This document shows positions 17,868 to 27,500 of a stretch of 64,000 nt of DNA, in pieces; the first letter of the stretch is position 1, and each line of letters begins with the position of its first letter. Both the position numbers and the translations under genes were made by a program. This DNA is from Burkholderia stagnalis. Its GTDB lineage: Bacteria > Pseudomonadota > Gammaproteobacteria > Burkholderiales > Burkholderiaceae. The notes beneath the pieces are model-generated. The model made no database searches. It saw nothing but the letters and a program-made list of their open reading frames with translations, and had not been told where the DNA came from. Where the stretch lies: contig NZ_CADESW010000004.1 of assembly GCF_902830275.1 (NCBI RefSeq), positions 1-64,000 of the forward strand, written 5' to 3'.

Positions 17868-18359
17868 TCACATCTCGGTGTTTTCCTTGATGTTCCAGCC
17901 GACCGACACCTCGGCGCCCTTGCCGCCGTTGTCGTTCTGCTGCCAGTACTGCTTCTTGACCTTCGCGGCCTGGAAGCCGTAGTGCATCAGCAGGCGGTCG
18001 GCCGCGTCGCCGGCGTCCACGCCGGCCACCTGCGCGGACGTGACGAGCACTTCCTGCAGCGTCACCCGCATGAACTCGACCTGCGTGCCGCCCGTCTTGC
18101 ACGCCGAGATCTCGACCGTCGACAGGTGCTTGCCGTTCGCGCAGTTCTTGATGATCGCGGGCGCGCCCTTGTCCATGTACGCGGCCACGACGAGATCGTT
18201 GAAGCTCGCCTTGCCCGCGTTGCCGCCGCTGCCGCTCGCCATCGCGCCCGGCTGGCTGGCGCCCCACGAGAACGTCTGGATGTCGGTCCAGCCCTTGTGC
18301 TGCGCGTCCGCCGATTCGCCGGTCACGCCTTCCACCTTCATGAACATCGCCACGCCCAT
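17868..18359 (-). CDS. hcp: Hcp tube protein (TssD)
   Basis: 163 residues, standard for Hcp. It opens with MFMKVEGVTGESADAQHKGWTDIQTFSWGASQPG and ends with WNIKENTEM, both typical. A GGAGG-type ribosome site sits 7 bases upstream. Hcp hexamers stack to form the inner tube that is fired. Placed between tssC and tssE, it is transcribed with the sheath genes. A Gly/Ser/Asn loop (SGSGGNAGKAS) in the middle is the extended loop that varies between Hcp types. Confidence 0.96.
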   Translation of the reverse strand: MGVAMFMKVEGVTGESADAQHKGWTDIQTFSWGASQPGAMASGSGGNAGKASFNDLVVAAYMDKGAPAIIKNCANGKHLSTVEISACKTGGTQVEFMRVTLQEVLVTSAQVAGVDAGDAADRLLMHYGFQAAKVKKQYWQQNDNGGKGAEVSVGWNIKENTEM

Positions 18360-18393
18360 CGCTGCCTCCGTTCCGGTTGAGATGCGCCGCCGC

Positions 18394-19902
18394 TCACGCG
18401 TTCGCCGCCTTCGCCGACGGCAGCCTCGAGATGAGCCGCAGCGACACGGTGAGCCCTTCGAGCTGGTAATGCGGCCGCAGGAAAAACTTCGACGCGTAGT
18501 AGCCGGGGTTGTCCTCGATCTCTTCGACGATCACGTGGGCCGCCGCGAGCGGCTTGCGCGCCTTGGTTTCCTGCGACGAGTTCACCGGGTCGCCGTCGAC
18601 GTAGTTCATGATCCAGTCGTTCAGCCAGCGCTCCATGTCGTCGCGCTCGCGGAACGAGCCGATCTTGTCGCGCACGATGCACTTCAGGTAATGCGCGAAG
18701 CGGCAGCACGCGAACAGGTACGGCAGGCGGCCGGACAGCCGCGCGTTCGCGGTCGCGTCGGGATCGTGGTATTCGGCCGGCTGGTACAGCGACTGCGCGC
18801 CGATGAACGCCGCGAAATCCGAGTTCTTCCGGTGCACGAACGGCATGAAGCCGTTCTTCGCGAGCTCGGCCTCGCGGCGGTCGCTGATCGCGATCTCGGT
18901 CGGGCATTTCTGGTCGACGCCGCCGTCGTCGGTCGGGAACGTGTGGCACGGCAGCCCCTCGACCGCGCCGCCCGATTCGACGCCGCGGATCGACGAACAC
19001 CAGCCGTACAGCTTGAACGAGCGGTTGATGTTCGCGGCCATCGCATACGCGGAATTCGCCCACGTGTAGCGCGCGTGGCTGGCCGCGTCGGTGTCCTCCT
19101 CGAAGTCGAATTCGTCGACCGGGTTGGTGCGCGCGCCGTACGGCAGCCGCGCGAGGAAGCGCGGCATCGCGAGGCCGACGTAGCGCGCGTCCTCCGATTG
19201 GCGCAGGCTGCGCCACGCCGCGTATTCGGTGTTCTGGAAGATCTTCGTCAGGTCGCGCGGGTTCGACAGCTCCTGCCACGAATCCATCTGCATCAGCTCG
19301 GGCGAGGCGCCGGCGATGAACGGCGCGTGCGCGGCCGCGGCGATCTTCGACAGCTCGCCGAGCATCTCGACGTCCGGCGCGCCGTGGTTGAAGTGGTAGT
19401 CGCCGACGAGGCAGCCGAACGGCTCGCCGCCGAACTGCCCGTATTCCTCCTCGTAGACCTTGCGGAACAGCGGGCTCTGGTCCCACGCGACGCCCTTGTA
19501 GCGCTTCAGCGTGCGCGCGAGCTCGCCGCGCGCGACCGGCAGCGCCTTGATCTTCAGCAGCTCGTCGGTCTCGGTGTGCGTGACGAGGTAATGCAGCCCG
19601 CGCCACGCGCCTTCGAGCGCCTGGAACTCGCCGTGATGCAGGATCAGGTTGATCTGCTCGGACAGCTTGCGGTCGATCTCCGCGATGATCTGCTTGACGC
19701 TGCCGTACGCATCGGTCGTCACGCCGACGGTGTTTTCCAGCGCCTGCTGCGCGAGCGTGCGCACGGCGCGCTCGACCGATTCGCGCGCCTCGGCGGTCTT
19801 CGGCTTGAACGCCTTCTGCAGCAGCGCGGCGAATTCGTCGTGCGCGACGAGCGGTTGCGCGGCGCCGCGCGCGGCGGGCCGGGTCTGGGCGGATTCATTC
19901 AT
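18394..19902 (-). CDS. tssC: T6SS sheath large subunit TssC
   Basis: 502 residues with the EvpB/VipB signature throughout: NLILHHGEFQALEGAWRGLHYLVTHTETDELLKIKAL, GVAWDQSPLFRKVYEEEYGQFGGEPFGCLVGDYHFNHG, and the C-terminal NPGYYASKFFLRPHYQLEGLTVSLRLISRLP. TssC and TssB form the contractile sheath around the Hcp tube. Its start overlaps the tssB stop by 8 bp, so the two are made together. It is the usual size for the family. Confidence 0.96.
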   Translation of the reverse strand: MNESAQTRPAARGAAQPLVAHDEFAALLQKAFKPKTAEARESVERAVRTLAQQALENTVGVTTDAYGSVKQIIAEIDRKLSEQINLILHHGEFQALEGAWRGLHYLVTHTETDELLKIKALPVARGELARTLKRYKGVAWDQSPLFRKVYEEEYGQFGGEPFGCLVGDYHFNHGAPDVEMLGELSKIAAAAHAPFIAGASPELMQMDSWQELSNPRDLTKIFQNTEYAAWRSLRQSEDARYVGLAMPRFLARLPYGARTNPVDEFDFEEDTDAASHARYTWANSAYAMAANINRSFKLYGWCSSIRGVESGGAVEGLPCHTFPTDDGGVDQKCPTEIAISDRREAELAKNGFMPFVHRKNSDFAAFIGAQSLYQPAEYHDPDATANARLSGRLPYLFACCRFAHYLKCIVRDKIGSFRERDDMERWLNDWIMNYVDGDPVNSSQETKARKPLAAAHVIVEEIEDNPGYYASKFFLRPHYQLEGLTVSLRLISRLPSAKAANA

Positions 19903-20470
19903 GGCGCGCCTCCGGGCCGGCCTCGCCGAGCCGGGCGGCCGGTGCGCCGCCGGCCGCGGCCTCCGCCGCCGGCTGCCGCACGAGCGCCTTCAGCAGCTCG
20001 GGGTCGTTGATCGCGTTCTCGATCAGTTGCTCCGCGCCGTGCTTGCCGTCCATGTACGACAGCAGGTTCGACAGCTCCGTGCGGGCGTCGAGCAACTGGC
20101 GCAGCGCGTCGACGTGGCGCGCGATCGCGGCCGGCGAGAAATCGTCGATCCGCTCGAACGTCATGTCGACGTTCAGCAGCCCGTCGCCGGTCAGCGTGTT
20201 CGGCACCTGGAACGCGACGCGCGGCGCGATCGACTTCATCCGCTCGTCGAAGTTGTCGACGTCGATCTCGAGGAACTTGCGTTCCGGCAAATCCGGCAGC
20301 GGCTCGGCGCGCTTGCCCGCGAGATCGGCGAGCACCCCCATCACGAACGGCAGCTGGACCTTGCGCTCGGCCCAGTACGTCTCGACGTCGTACTCGATCT
20401 GCACGCGCGGCGCCCGATTGCGCGCGATGAATTTCTGCCCGCTGCCTGCTGCCTTGGTCCTGTCCGTCAT
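19895..20470 (-). CDS. tssB: T6SS sheath small subunit TssB
   Basis: 191 residues. Family landmarks are RAPRVQIEYDVETYWAERKVQLPFVMGVLADLAGK, FLEIDVDNFDERM, PNTLTGDGLLNVDMTFERIDDFSPAAIARHV and LLSYMDGKHGAEQLI. A GAAGGAG site lies upstream of the ATG. The C-terminal 30 residues are Ala/Gly-rich and likely disordered, which is somewhat longer than the usual TssB tail. It is co-translated with tssC through an 8-bp overlap. Confidence 0.96.
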   Translation of the reverse strand: MTDRTKAAGSGQKFIARNRAPRVQIEYDVETYWAERKVQLPFVMGVLADLAGKRAEPLPDLPERKFLEIDVDNFDERMKSIAPRVAFQVPNTLTGDGLLNVDMTFERIDDFSPAAIARHVDALRQLLDARTELSNLLSYMDGKHGAEQLIENAINDPELLKALVRQPAAEAAAGGAPAARLGEAGPEARHE

Positions 20471-20525
20471 CGTGTGCTCCTTCGCTTCAAGTTGCGCCGT
20501 TCGGTGCCGCCCGCGCGGCCGCGTG

Positions 20526-21623
20526 TCATTCGCTCCGCTGGCCGCTCAGCAAGTCCAGCTTCGGCAGGCTTTCCGGAGCGAGATCCCGGATGATTTCGTA
20601 GAAGTCGAGCGCGAGCAGCCGCTGCGCGCGCCGCAGCAGCAGCGGCGCGGGATGGCTCGGCTCGTGCAGTTCGAAGTAGCGGCAGATCTTGTCGAGGCCG
20701 ATGCGCACGTCGTCGCGGCTCGTTACTTCGGCGTCGCGCCACGCGCGGCCGTCGGCAGGCGCAGCTGGCGGTGACGGCTCCGCTTGCCCCGGCGCTGCGC
20801 CGTCCGCACCGATTTCGGCAGGCGCCGCCGTGTCGCGCGGCGGCGGCGCGCGCTGCACGATCCGGTGCAGCGCCTTCTCGACGTCGCTCGCATCGGGCGC
20901 CCATTCGCCGCCGAGCTTCTCGCTCACCTGTGCGCGAATCGATGCGAGCGCCGCCAGCGCGGCGCGCGCCGGCTGCAACGGCGGCGGCCCGTCGCCGCGC
21001 ACGTCCAGGAGCGCGTCGAGCAGGCGCTCGCGGTCGCCCGGCTGGCGCTCGCCGCCGTCGTCCTGGCCGTCCAGCATGCGCTCGGCGTCGCGCACGCTCG
21101 GGCCGCCGTCGAACAGCGGCTGGCGGCGCGCCGCGCGCGCGCAGTCGTGCGCGCCGGCCACCTCGGCCAGCGCGTTGCAGCGCGGCGTCGGGTCCGGTTC
21201 GCCGTCCGCGTCGAGGCGCGGGTGCACGTCGTCCCACCAGCGGCCGAGCAGGCCCGCGACCACCGCGAGCCCGTCCGCGTAGCCGGGAATCCCGTGCAGC
21301 TCGGTCCAGCTGCGCGTCAGGTACGCGGCGACGCGCAGATCCTTCGTGCGGCCGGACAGCGCGAGCGCCAGCCGCTCGACCGCGCGCCAGTCCGGCGCCT
21401 CGGCCGGAATCACCGTGTCGCCGTACTGCTGCTCCGGGCGCGGCGTCGCGTGTTCCCGCAGTTGCAGGAAATCCGGCTCGTACTCGAGATTCGCGCCGCA
21501 CGGCGCGTCCGGCGCGACGCCGTCGAGCAGGCGGTCGATCAGCTCCGCGCGCGGCGTCGGCGCGCGCGCTTCGGTGGTGGAGGCGGCGGCAGGTGCCGGC
21601 GCGCCGAGGTCATTCGAACGCAT
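20526..21623 (-). CDS. tssA: T6SS cap/priming protein TssA (ImpA N-domain)
   Basis: 365 residues. The ImpA N-terminal domain is seen at about 25-150: LIDRLLDGVAPDAPCGANLEYEPDFLQL, EAPDWRAVERLALALSGRTKDLRVAAYLTRSWTELHGIPGYADGLAVVAGLL and WWDDVHPRLD. The C-terminal end (ICRYFELHEPSHPAPLLLRRAQRLL) matches the short-type TssA tail. TssA primes baseplate, tube and sheath assembly and stays at the distal sheath end. Its first 14 bases overlap the 3' end of the kinase gene. The region between (residues about 240-300) is Pro/Ala-rich linker. Confidence 0.92.
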   Translation of the reverse strand: MRSNDLGAPAPAAASTTEARAPTPRAELIDRLLDGVAPDAPCGANLEYEPDFLQLREHATPRPEQQYGDTVIPAEAPDWRAVERLALALSGRTKDLRVAAYLTRSWTELHGIPGYADGLAVVAGLLGRWWDDVHPRLDADGEPDPTPRCNALAEVAGAHDCARAARRQPLFDGGPSVRDAERMLDGQDDGGERQPGDRERLLDALLDVRGDGPPPLQPARAALAALASIRAQVSEKLGGEWAPDASDVEKALHRIVQRAPPPRDTAAPAEIGADGAAPGQAEPSPPAAPADGRAWRDAEVTSRDDVRIGLDKICRYFELHEPSHPAPLLLRRAQRLLALDFYEIIRDLAPESLPKLDLLSGQRSE

Positions 21624-23769
21624 AGTCGATGCTGATCGGCTTGCTGCCGGGGTCGATCTTCACGGTGCGCCGCAACGGCGGCAGCGTGCCGTTACGGATC
21701 TCGATCTGGTACGTGCCGGGCGCCAGCGACACCGTGCGCAGCGGCGGGCTCGCGCCGCGCCGCATGCCGCTCACGTACACGTCGCCCCACGGCCGCACGT
21801 GGAAACGCACGGCGACGGGTTCCGGCGTATCGGGCGGGCGTTGCTCGGGTGCGGTAGCGGCGGTGGCGAAGGCGTTGGCGGAATTGCCCGCAGTGGCGAC
21901 GGCGGCGTCGGGGGACGAGCCAGCCGCCGAAGGCGGCACCGCGACCACCCGCTCCGATACATCGAGGCTCCCGGCCGGCGCGATGCTCGAAACGGGCGCG
22001 GCCGGCGACGCGCCTGCAGTGTTCTTCGCGGTCTGCTGCGGGGCGGACGGCGCCTCTGCCGTGTTCTTCGCGATCTGCTGCGGGGTGGCTGGCGCGTCTG
22101 CCGTATTCTTCGCGATCTGCTGCGGGGCAGACGGCGCGGCGGGTTCGCTCGCGGCGGTCGTCGCGACCACCTGCGCCGGCGCGGCGGCCGGCATGCTCGC
22201 GGGCGGCACGACGATCGGCGTCGGGCCGCGCTGGGCGACCGCGACCCCGGAGCCGCCGCCAGGTTCGGGCGCCGGCGCGGCGGCCTGCGGCACGCCCGCA
22301 CCCGACGCCGATTCGCCCGCGTTGCGGGCCGGCTGCATCAGATAGGCCGCGCCGATGCCGATCGCCGCCAGCGCGGCAAGCGCGCCGCCGACGTACACGC
22401 CGGTGCGGCGGCCACCACGCCACGGCGGGCTCGCGGGGGCGGGCCATGTGCGACCGGCGGCCGGTCGGGCCGAGCCGTCCGTCGGAGTCGGGCTCGGGGT
22501 CGACGTCTCGTCGCGGGCCGGTTTCGCGGATGGGTTCGGCGCGTCGGCAGTCGGCGGCACGCCCGGCGTCTGGGTCGCCGACTGCCGCAACGGCGCAGGC
22601 TCCGCGCGAGACGAATCGGACGCGCTGTGTTCATCGTGCGCGGGCCAAGCCTGCGTCGAAGCCGCAGGCAACGTTCCCGACGAAACCCTCGCGTCAACCG
22701 AAGCACTTTCCGCCTTGCCATCGCCCGCGCGCTTCCCCTCCCCGCCGCCTTCGTTCCCCTGACGCCGCGCCTGCGCGCCGCCATCCTCCCGCGCCCCGGC
22801 CTCCGGCCCGTACCCCACCTGACCGAACCCGCTCAACCCCAGCTCCGCCGCAAACGCGGCGACCGATTCCGGCCGGTCGGCGATCCTGAGCTGCAACGCA
22901 TGATCGACCGCCGCCAGCAACCCCGGGCTGTACAGGTCGCGCACCGGCCGCTCGCGCGCGGCGAGCGGCCGGTACGTGTCCTTGATGCTGCGCACGACCG
23001 CGGCCGGCGGCAGCTCGCCCGTGATCATCGCGTGCATCACCGCGCCGAGCGCGTAGAGGTCGGTCCACGGCCCCTGGCTGAACGCGGGGTCGTCGGTGTA
23101 CTGCTCGATCGGCGCATAACCGGGCTTGATCATCATCGCGCCGTCGTCGACGAGGTCGCCGATCCGCTTTCGCGCGGCGCCGAAGTCGAGCAGGATCGCG
23201 TTGCCGTCCGGGCGGATCAGAACGTTGTCCAGCGCGACGTCGCGATGGAAGCACTGCGCGCGATGCAGCGTGTCGAGTGCGCCGAGCAGCGCGGCGACCA
23301 CGTTGCGCAACTGCGTCTCGCTCATCTGCACGCCGCCGTCGAGCAGCTGCTTCAGCGTGCGCCCTTCGTAGAACGGCATCACCATGTACGCGGTGCCGTG
23401 GCTCTCCCAGAAATGCAGGACCTTGACGAGCCCCGGATGATCGAACTGCGCGAGCAGCCGCGCCTCGTTCAGGAACGCGCCGCGGCCCGCGTCGAACGCC
23501 GGCGCGAAACGCTCCGAGCGCAGCGACACCGTGTAGTCGCCGCCGCGCGTCGCGAGCATCGACGGCATGTATTCCTTGATCGCCACCGCGCGCCGCAGCG
23601 TGCGGTCGAACGCGCGATAGACGATCCCGAAACCGCCGATCCCGAGCACCTCGTCGAGCTGCAATTCGCCGAGCCGATGCCCGAGCGGCAGCGGCCGCAC
23701 CGCGATGTCGGTCGCGTCGCCGCGCCTTGTCGTCTCCTGCTCGCCGTCTCTCGAAAATGCGTCCTTCAT
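21610..23769 (-). CDS. ppkA: PpkA-type Ser/Thr protein kinase of the T6SS
   Basis: 719 residues from MKDAFSRDGEQETTRR. The cytoplasmic kinase domain spans about 35-310: Gly loop GIGGFGIVY (43-51), Lys65 in VAIKEY, Glu102, HRD at 175-177 with Asn182, DFG at 195-197 and YAPIEQY in the activation segment. All catalytic residues are present. A disordered Pro/Ala/Ser region (320-455) leads to one membrane segment at 457-478. A periplasmic part with three 14-residue repeats (PQQIAKNTA type) and a C-terminal PEGA-like beta domain (PWGDVYVSGMRRGASPP) follow. In Pseudomonas PpkA phosphorylates Fha to switch on firing; the FHA protein here is tagH at 32480. No PppA phosphatase gene is seen. Confidence 0.9.
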   Translation of the reverse strand: MKDAFSRDGEQETTRRGDATDIAVRPLPLGHRLGELQLDEVLGIGGFGIVYRAFDRTLRRAVAIKEYMPSMLATRGGDYTVSLRSERFAPAFDAGRGAFLNEARLLAQFDHPGLVKVLHFWESHGTAYMVMPFYEGRTLKQLLDGGVQMSETQLRNVVAALLGALDTLHRAQCFHRDVALDNVLIRPDGNAILLDFGAARKRIGDLVDDGAMMIKPGYAPIEQYTDDPAFSQGPWTDLYALGAVMHAMITGELPPAAVVRSIKDTYRPLAARERPVRDLYSPGLLAAVDHALQLRIADRPESVAAFAAELGLSGFGQVGYGPEAGAREDGGAQARRQGNEGGGEGKRAGDGKAESASVDARVSSGTLPAASTQAWPAHDEHSASDSSRAEPAPLRQSATQTPGVPPTADAPNPSAKPARDETSTPSPTPTDGSARPAAGRTWPAPASPPWRGGRRTGVYVGGALAALAAIGIGAAYLMQPARNAGESASGAGVPQAAAPAPEPGGGSGVAVAQRGPTPIVVPPASMPAAAPAQVVATTAASEPAAPSAPQQIAKNTADAPATPQQIAKNTAEAPSAPQQTAKNTAGASPAAPVSSIAPAGSLDVSERVVAVPPSAAGSSPDAAVATAGNSANAFATAATAPEQRPPDTPEPVAVRFHVRPWGDVYVSGMRRGASPPLRTVSLAPGTYQIEIRNGTLPPLRRTVKIDPGSKPISIDYAFE
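22000..22137 (-). repeat. Three 42-bp tandem repeats inside ppkA
   Basis: Three imperfect copies of a 42-bp unit encode PQQ[I/T]AKNTA[D/E/G]A-type 14-residue repeats in the periplasmic part of PpkA (residues about 547-590). The unit length is a multiple of three, so copy-number change would keep the frame. Confidence 0.75.
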
Positions 23770-23809
23770 GTCCACCTCGTCCACCTCTCGATGCCGCGCA
23801 CCGCCGCCG

Positions 23810-24580
23810 CTACACGCCGCCGCCGAACAGCCGCAGGAACAGCGGGCCGTCCGGCGCGCCGGTGTGCGCGTGCGTGCGCAGCGGCGATCCGTCCGCGCGG
23901 TTGGTCCACCAGAAGCTCGTCGCGCCGTGCGGATCGAAATACCCGGACAGCCCCGGCCACGCGGGCGCGGCCGGTTGCTCCGACGGTGCCCGCGATACCT
24001 GCGATGCCTGCGATGCCTGCGATGCCTGCGATGCCTGCGATGCCTGCGATGCCTGCGATACCTGCGACACCTGCGACACCTGCGATACCTGCGCCGGCAC
24101 ATCGTCCAGCCCGGCGTCGCCCGGCACGAGCCGCACCTGCGCGAGCGCGGCCTCCAGATCGAGCGGCGCGCGCGCATGCCGGATCGCATCGAGCAGCGCG
24201 CTGCCGATCTGCCAGTAGAACGCGTCGGCGGCGTCCGGCAGCCCGCTCCAGTAATCGGCCGCGTGCATCGGCAGCGTGACGAGCACCGGGTAATAGCGCC
24301 CCACGCGGTCGCAGCTCGGCGCGACGCAGCCGGGCTGCACGCACGCCGCGCCGGCGCCCGCCGGGATCAGGAAATTCCACACCGGCGCGACCGTGTAGTA
24401 GCGCGCGATCTCGTCCGCGCCGCGCTGGCGCATCGCGGCCATCCCCTGCTGCAGCCAGCGCTCCCACCAGCCGGCGAGCGTGTGCGGCAAGCGGCGACTG
24501 ACGAAATCGCCCGCGCCCGGAATCTTTCCGTACCAGGCCGGCGGTTCGCCGCCGAGCGTGCGCGCCGGCTGCGTGCTCAT
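23810..24580 (-). CDS. tagF: TagF, post-translational T6SS repressor (ImpM)
   Basis: 256 residues if started at MSTQPARTLGG, whose ATG overlaps the tssM stop as ATGA; an ATG at 24595 is an alternative. ImpM landmarks are WYGKIPGAGDFVSRRLPHTLAGWWERWLQQG, VWNFLIPAG, GRYYPVLVTLP and, at the end, FWWTNRADGSPL. TagF blocks T6SS firing by binding the Fha protein in organisms where it was tested. Between the conserved body and the C-terminal motif, residues about 164-196 are an 11-copy SQ[A/V] repeat, not found in ordinary TagF proteins. PppA is fused to TagF in some species, but not here. Confidence 0.92.
   Translation of the reverse strand: MSTQPARTLGGEPPAWYGKIPGAGDFVSRRLPHTLAGWWERWLQQGMAAMRQRGADEIARYYTVAPVWNFLIPAGAGAACVQPGCVAPSCDRVGRYYPVLVTLPMHAADYWSGLPDAADAFYWQIGSALLDAIRHARAPLDLEAALAQVRLVPGDAGLDDVPAQVSQVSQVSQVSQASQASQASQASQASQASQVSRAPSEQPAAPAWPGLSGYFDPHGATSFWWTNRADGSPLRTHAHTGAPDGPLFLRLFGGGV
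23994..24092. repeat. 9-bp x 11 minisatellite within tagF
   Basis: Eleven exact-length 9-bp units lie head to tail: on the plus strand GATGCCTGC six times in the middle, flanked by GATACCTGC and GACACCTGC variants. On the coding strand they read CAG-G[T/C]N-TC and give a Gln-Val/Ala-Ser repeat. The six central copies are identical, suggesting recent expansion by slippage. Copy changes keep the reading frame. Confidence 0.95.
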
Positions 24581-27500
24581 GGCTTCGGAGGGCATGCGAA
24601 GGACTCCATCTGGGCGAGCCTGAACGGGTTGCGGACGCTGCCGGTGCTCACCAGCAGCACGATCGGTTTGCCGTCCACCGAAAAGCGCGCGACCATCTGC
24701 TCGGCGCCGCGCCCGGCCGACACGCCCGCGCGATCGAACAGCCGGTGCAGCGCCCACGGCCCGTCGGTCGTGAAGCCGTCCGCCGCGCCCGCCTGCCCGG
24801 TGGTCTGCAAGCGCACCTGGTTGCTGCCGCGCGGGCCCGGCCACTGCACCGCGCTCGGCACGAGCGGCCCATGCGCATAGCGGACGATCTGGCCGTCGAC
24901 GTCGAGCACCATCTCGGAGATCGACGGATCCATTTCGAGCGGCTGGATCTGCACCCGGAGCTGCGCGGCGCGCGCGCCGCCCGGGAAATACGCGTCGCGG
25001 ATCACCGCGGCCTTCTCGAACGACACGAGCATCGCGGCCGCCGCCGGGTCCGCGTCCGCGTTGCGGTTCGCGAAGCGCCACGGATGCGACGTCGTGTCGA
25101 CGATCGGCTGCAGGTTCTTCTGGAAGAAGTCGTCCATCAGGCCGCCCGGCGCGAACAGCTGCGCGAAGTCCGCCGGCGCGACGTCGCGCGACGCGCCGCG
25201 CGCGAACGGATAGCGGCCGTCGATCGCCTGCCGGCAGAAGTCGCCGACGTTCGTGCCGGCCCGCAGCGTGACGTTGCGCTGCTCGACGGTCGCAACGCTG
25301 CCGTTCGCGACGTTCGACAGCTCGTCGAGCACTTCCCGGAACGGCGTCGGCAGCCGCCCGGCCTGCGCGCGCAGCCGGGCCGGCGCATCGGACGGCGGCG
25401 GCTGCGCGCCGCTGCGCAATGCGTCGTCGGTCGCCATCAGGTACGTGTACAGCGCGTCGATCGCCTTCAGCACCGCGTCGAACGATGCGGCCTGGTCGCC
25501 GCTGCCCGGCGCGAACGCGCGCAGTGCGGCGAAATGGCCGTCGACAACCTGCTCGGGGCTCGCGGGCGCAGCCGCCGCCGCGCCGGTTTCGCCGCCCGGC
25601 TGGCCCGCGAAGATCTGCGCGAGCGAGCTGCGCGCCGCGTCGACCTTGTCCTGCGCGCGCGACGCGAGGTTGCGCGCGCCGCCCGGCGCATCGCCGAGCG
25701 CGGTGTCGCGCGCGAGCGCGACCATCAGCCGGGTCAGCGGCGAATCGGCCGACGACAGCGCGCGCGCCACCTGGATGCTCTGCGCGAGCGTCGCGGTGCG
25801 CTGCAGCCGGAGGTCGGCGAGATAGTCGTCCCAGGTCTTCAGGTAATCGTTCAGGTAAAGCTGGCGGATGTCGCGCACCCACGCGGCCGCCTCGCTCGCG
25901 CCCGGGATCTCCGACGCGCCGAGGTTCAGCACCCACACCTCCTCGCGGCCGTACGCGTCGACCGCGCCCGCGACGCGCGGCGCGAACACGTCGCGATAGC
26001 CGTTGCGCGTGTAGAGGCCCGGCACGCCTTCCGCGAGCGGCTTGCCGCTCTGGCGCCGGAACACGAGCGACGCGTCCGGGCCGACCGCGCGCGCGACGCT
26101 GAAGTCGTACGACGCGGCGTCCGCGCGCAGCGTGCGCGCGAGCTGCCGGTACAGCCGCTGCGAGAACGGCGCCTGCCGCAGCCGCTCGCGCACGTCGGCG
26201 ACGAGCCGTTCGTTCATCGCGAACGGCGACACCACGACGCGGCTGCCGAACAGCGCGGCGAGATGCGCGCGCAGCGCCGTACGCTGGGCCGCCGAGAAGT
26301 CGGCCGGCAGCGCGCGTTCCATCTCCAGGTCGACGACGGCCTGCACGAACGCGGGATCGTAATGCGCGCTGTCGTACAGCATCAGGTATGCCTTCAGCGC
26401 CGCATACGCGTATTCGCTGTCGTCGGGCCGCGCGTCGCGCAGCGCCGCTTCCATCCGGCTCGCGGCGATCGGCAGCAGCACGTCGTCGAGCGCGCGCCGG
26501 TAGACGGCGTCCACCGCCTCGTCGATCTTCTCGCCCTGGAACAGGCCCCACCGATACGCGAGCGGCGGGTGCGCGAGATCGACGCCGCCCGCGTTCGCGA
26601 GGCCGCCGAGCGCATCGAGCACCGGCAGCAGCCGCGCGACGTCGGCGGCGCCCGCGAACGTCGCGCCGCCGATCTGCGCGTCGACGGCCGGCACGCGCGC
26701 CGCGACCTGGTCGAGATACGCGCGGTTGTTCGAATAGCTCTTCAGCCAGGCGACCAACATCGCGATGCACAGGAACGCGAGCGCCGCGTAGCCGCCGATC
26801 TGCAGCACGCGCCGCCGCTGATGCCAGCGCAGGTTGCTGCCCGCGAGCGCCGCCTCGCGGAAGATGTGATCCTGCAGCAGCGATTTCAGGAAGAAGCTGC
26901 GGCCGGTCGCGCCCGTCTGCGCGGTGGGCGGCACGCCCTCGATCTTCAGGAAGCGCTTGATGCCGCTCATCACGCGGTCGAACGCGGTGCCTTCCTGCGT
27001 GCCGCTCGTCAGGTACACGCCGCGCAGCATCGGCATCGGCTCGAAGCTCGACACCGAGAACACCTCGGCGACGAACTGGCCGAGCAGGTCCTGCAGGTCG
27101 GCGATCTGCTGCGGCAGCAGATAGCTCATCTCGCGCTGGCGCGCGTCCGTCTGCGACGCAAGCAGCTCGGGCAGCGCGTCGTTCAGCCGCCGGTGCAGCA
27201 GCGCATACTCGCGGTCGAACGCCGCGCGCAGGTCGAAACCGGACGCCTCGCTCTGCGCGAGCGGGAACGTGAAGCCCCACACCTGCGCGCACTCCGCGCG
27301 GCCGAAGCCGCCGAAATACTCGGCGAATCCAGCGAGAAGATCGGCCTTGGTGACGAGCAGGTACACCGGAAAACGGATGCCGAGCTGCGCACGCAATTCG
27401 AGCAGGCGCTTGCGCAGCACCATCGCATGCTGCGTGCGCTCGGCCTCCGACGCGCCGAGCAGGTCCGCGACGCTGATCGTCAGCATCGCGCCGTTCAGCG

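Noticed and set aside
23994..24092. Tandem repeats considered as a CRISPR array
   Set aside because: Units are 9 bp with no spacers and lie in frame inside tagF.
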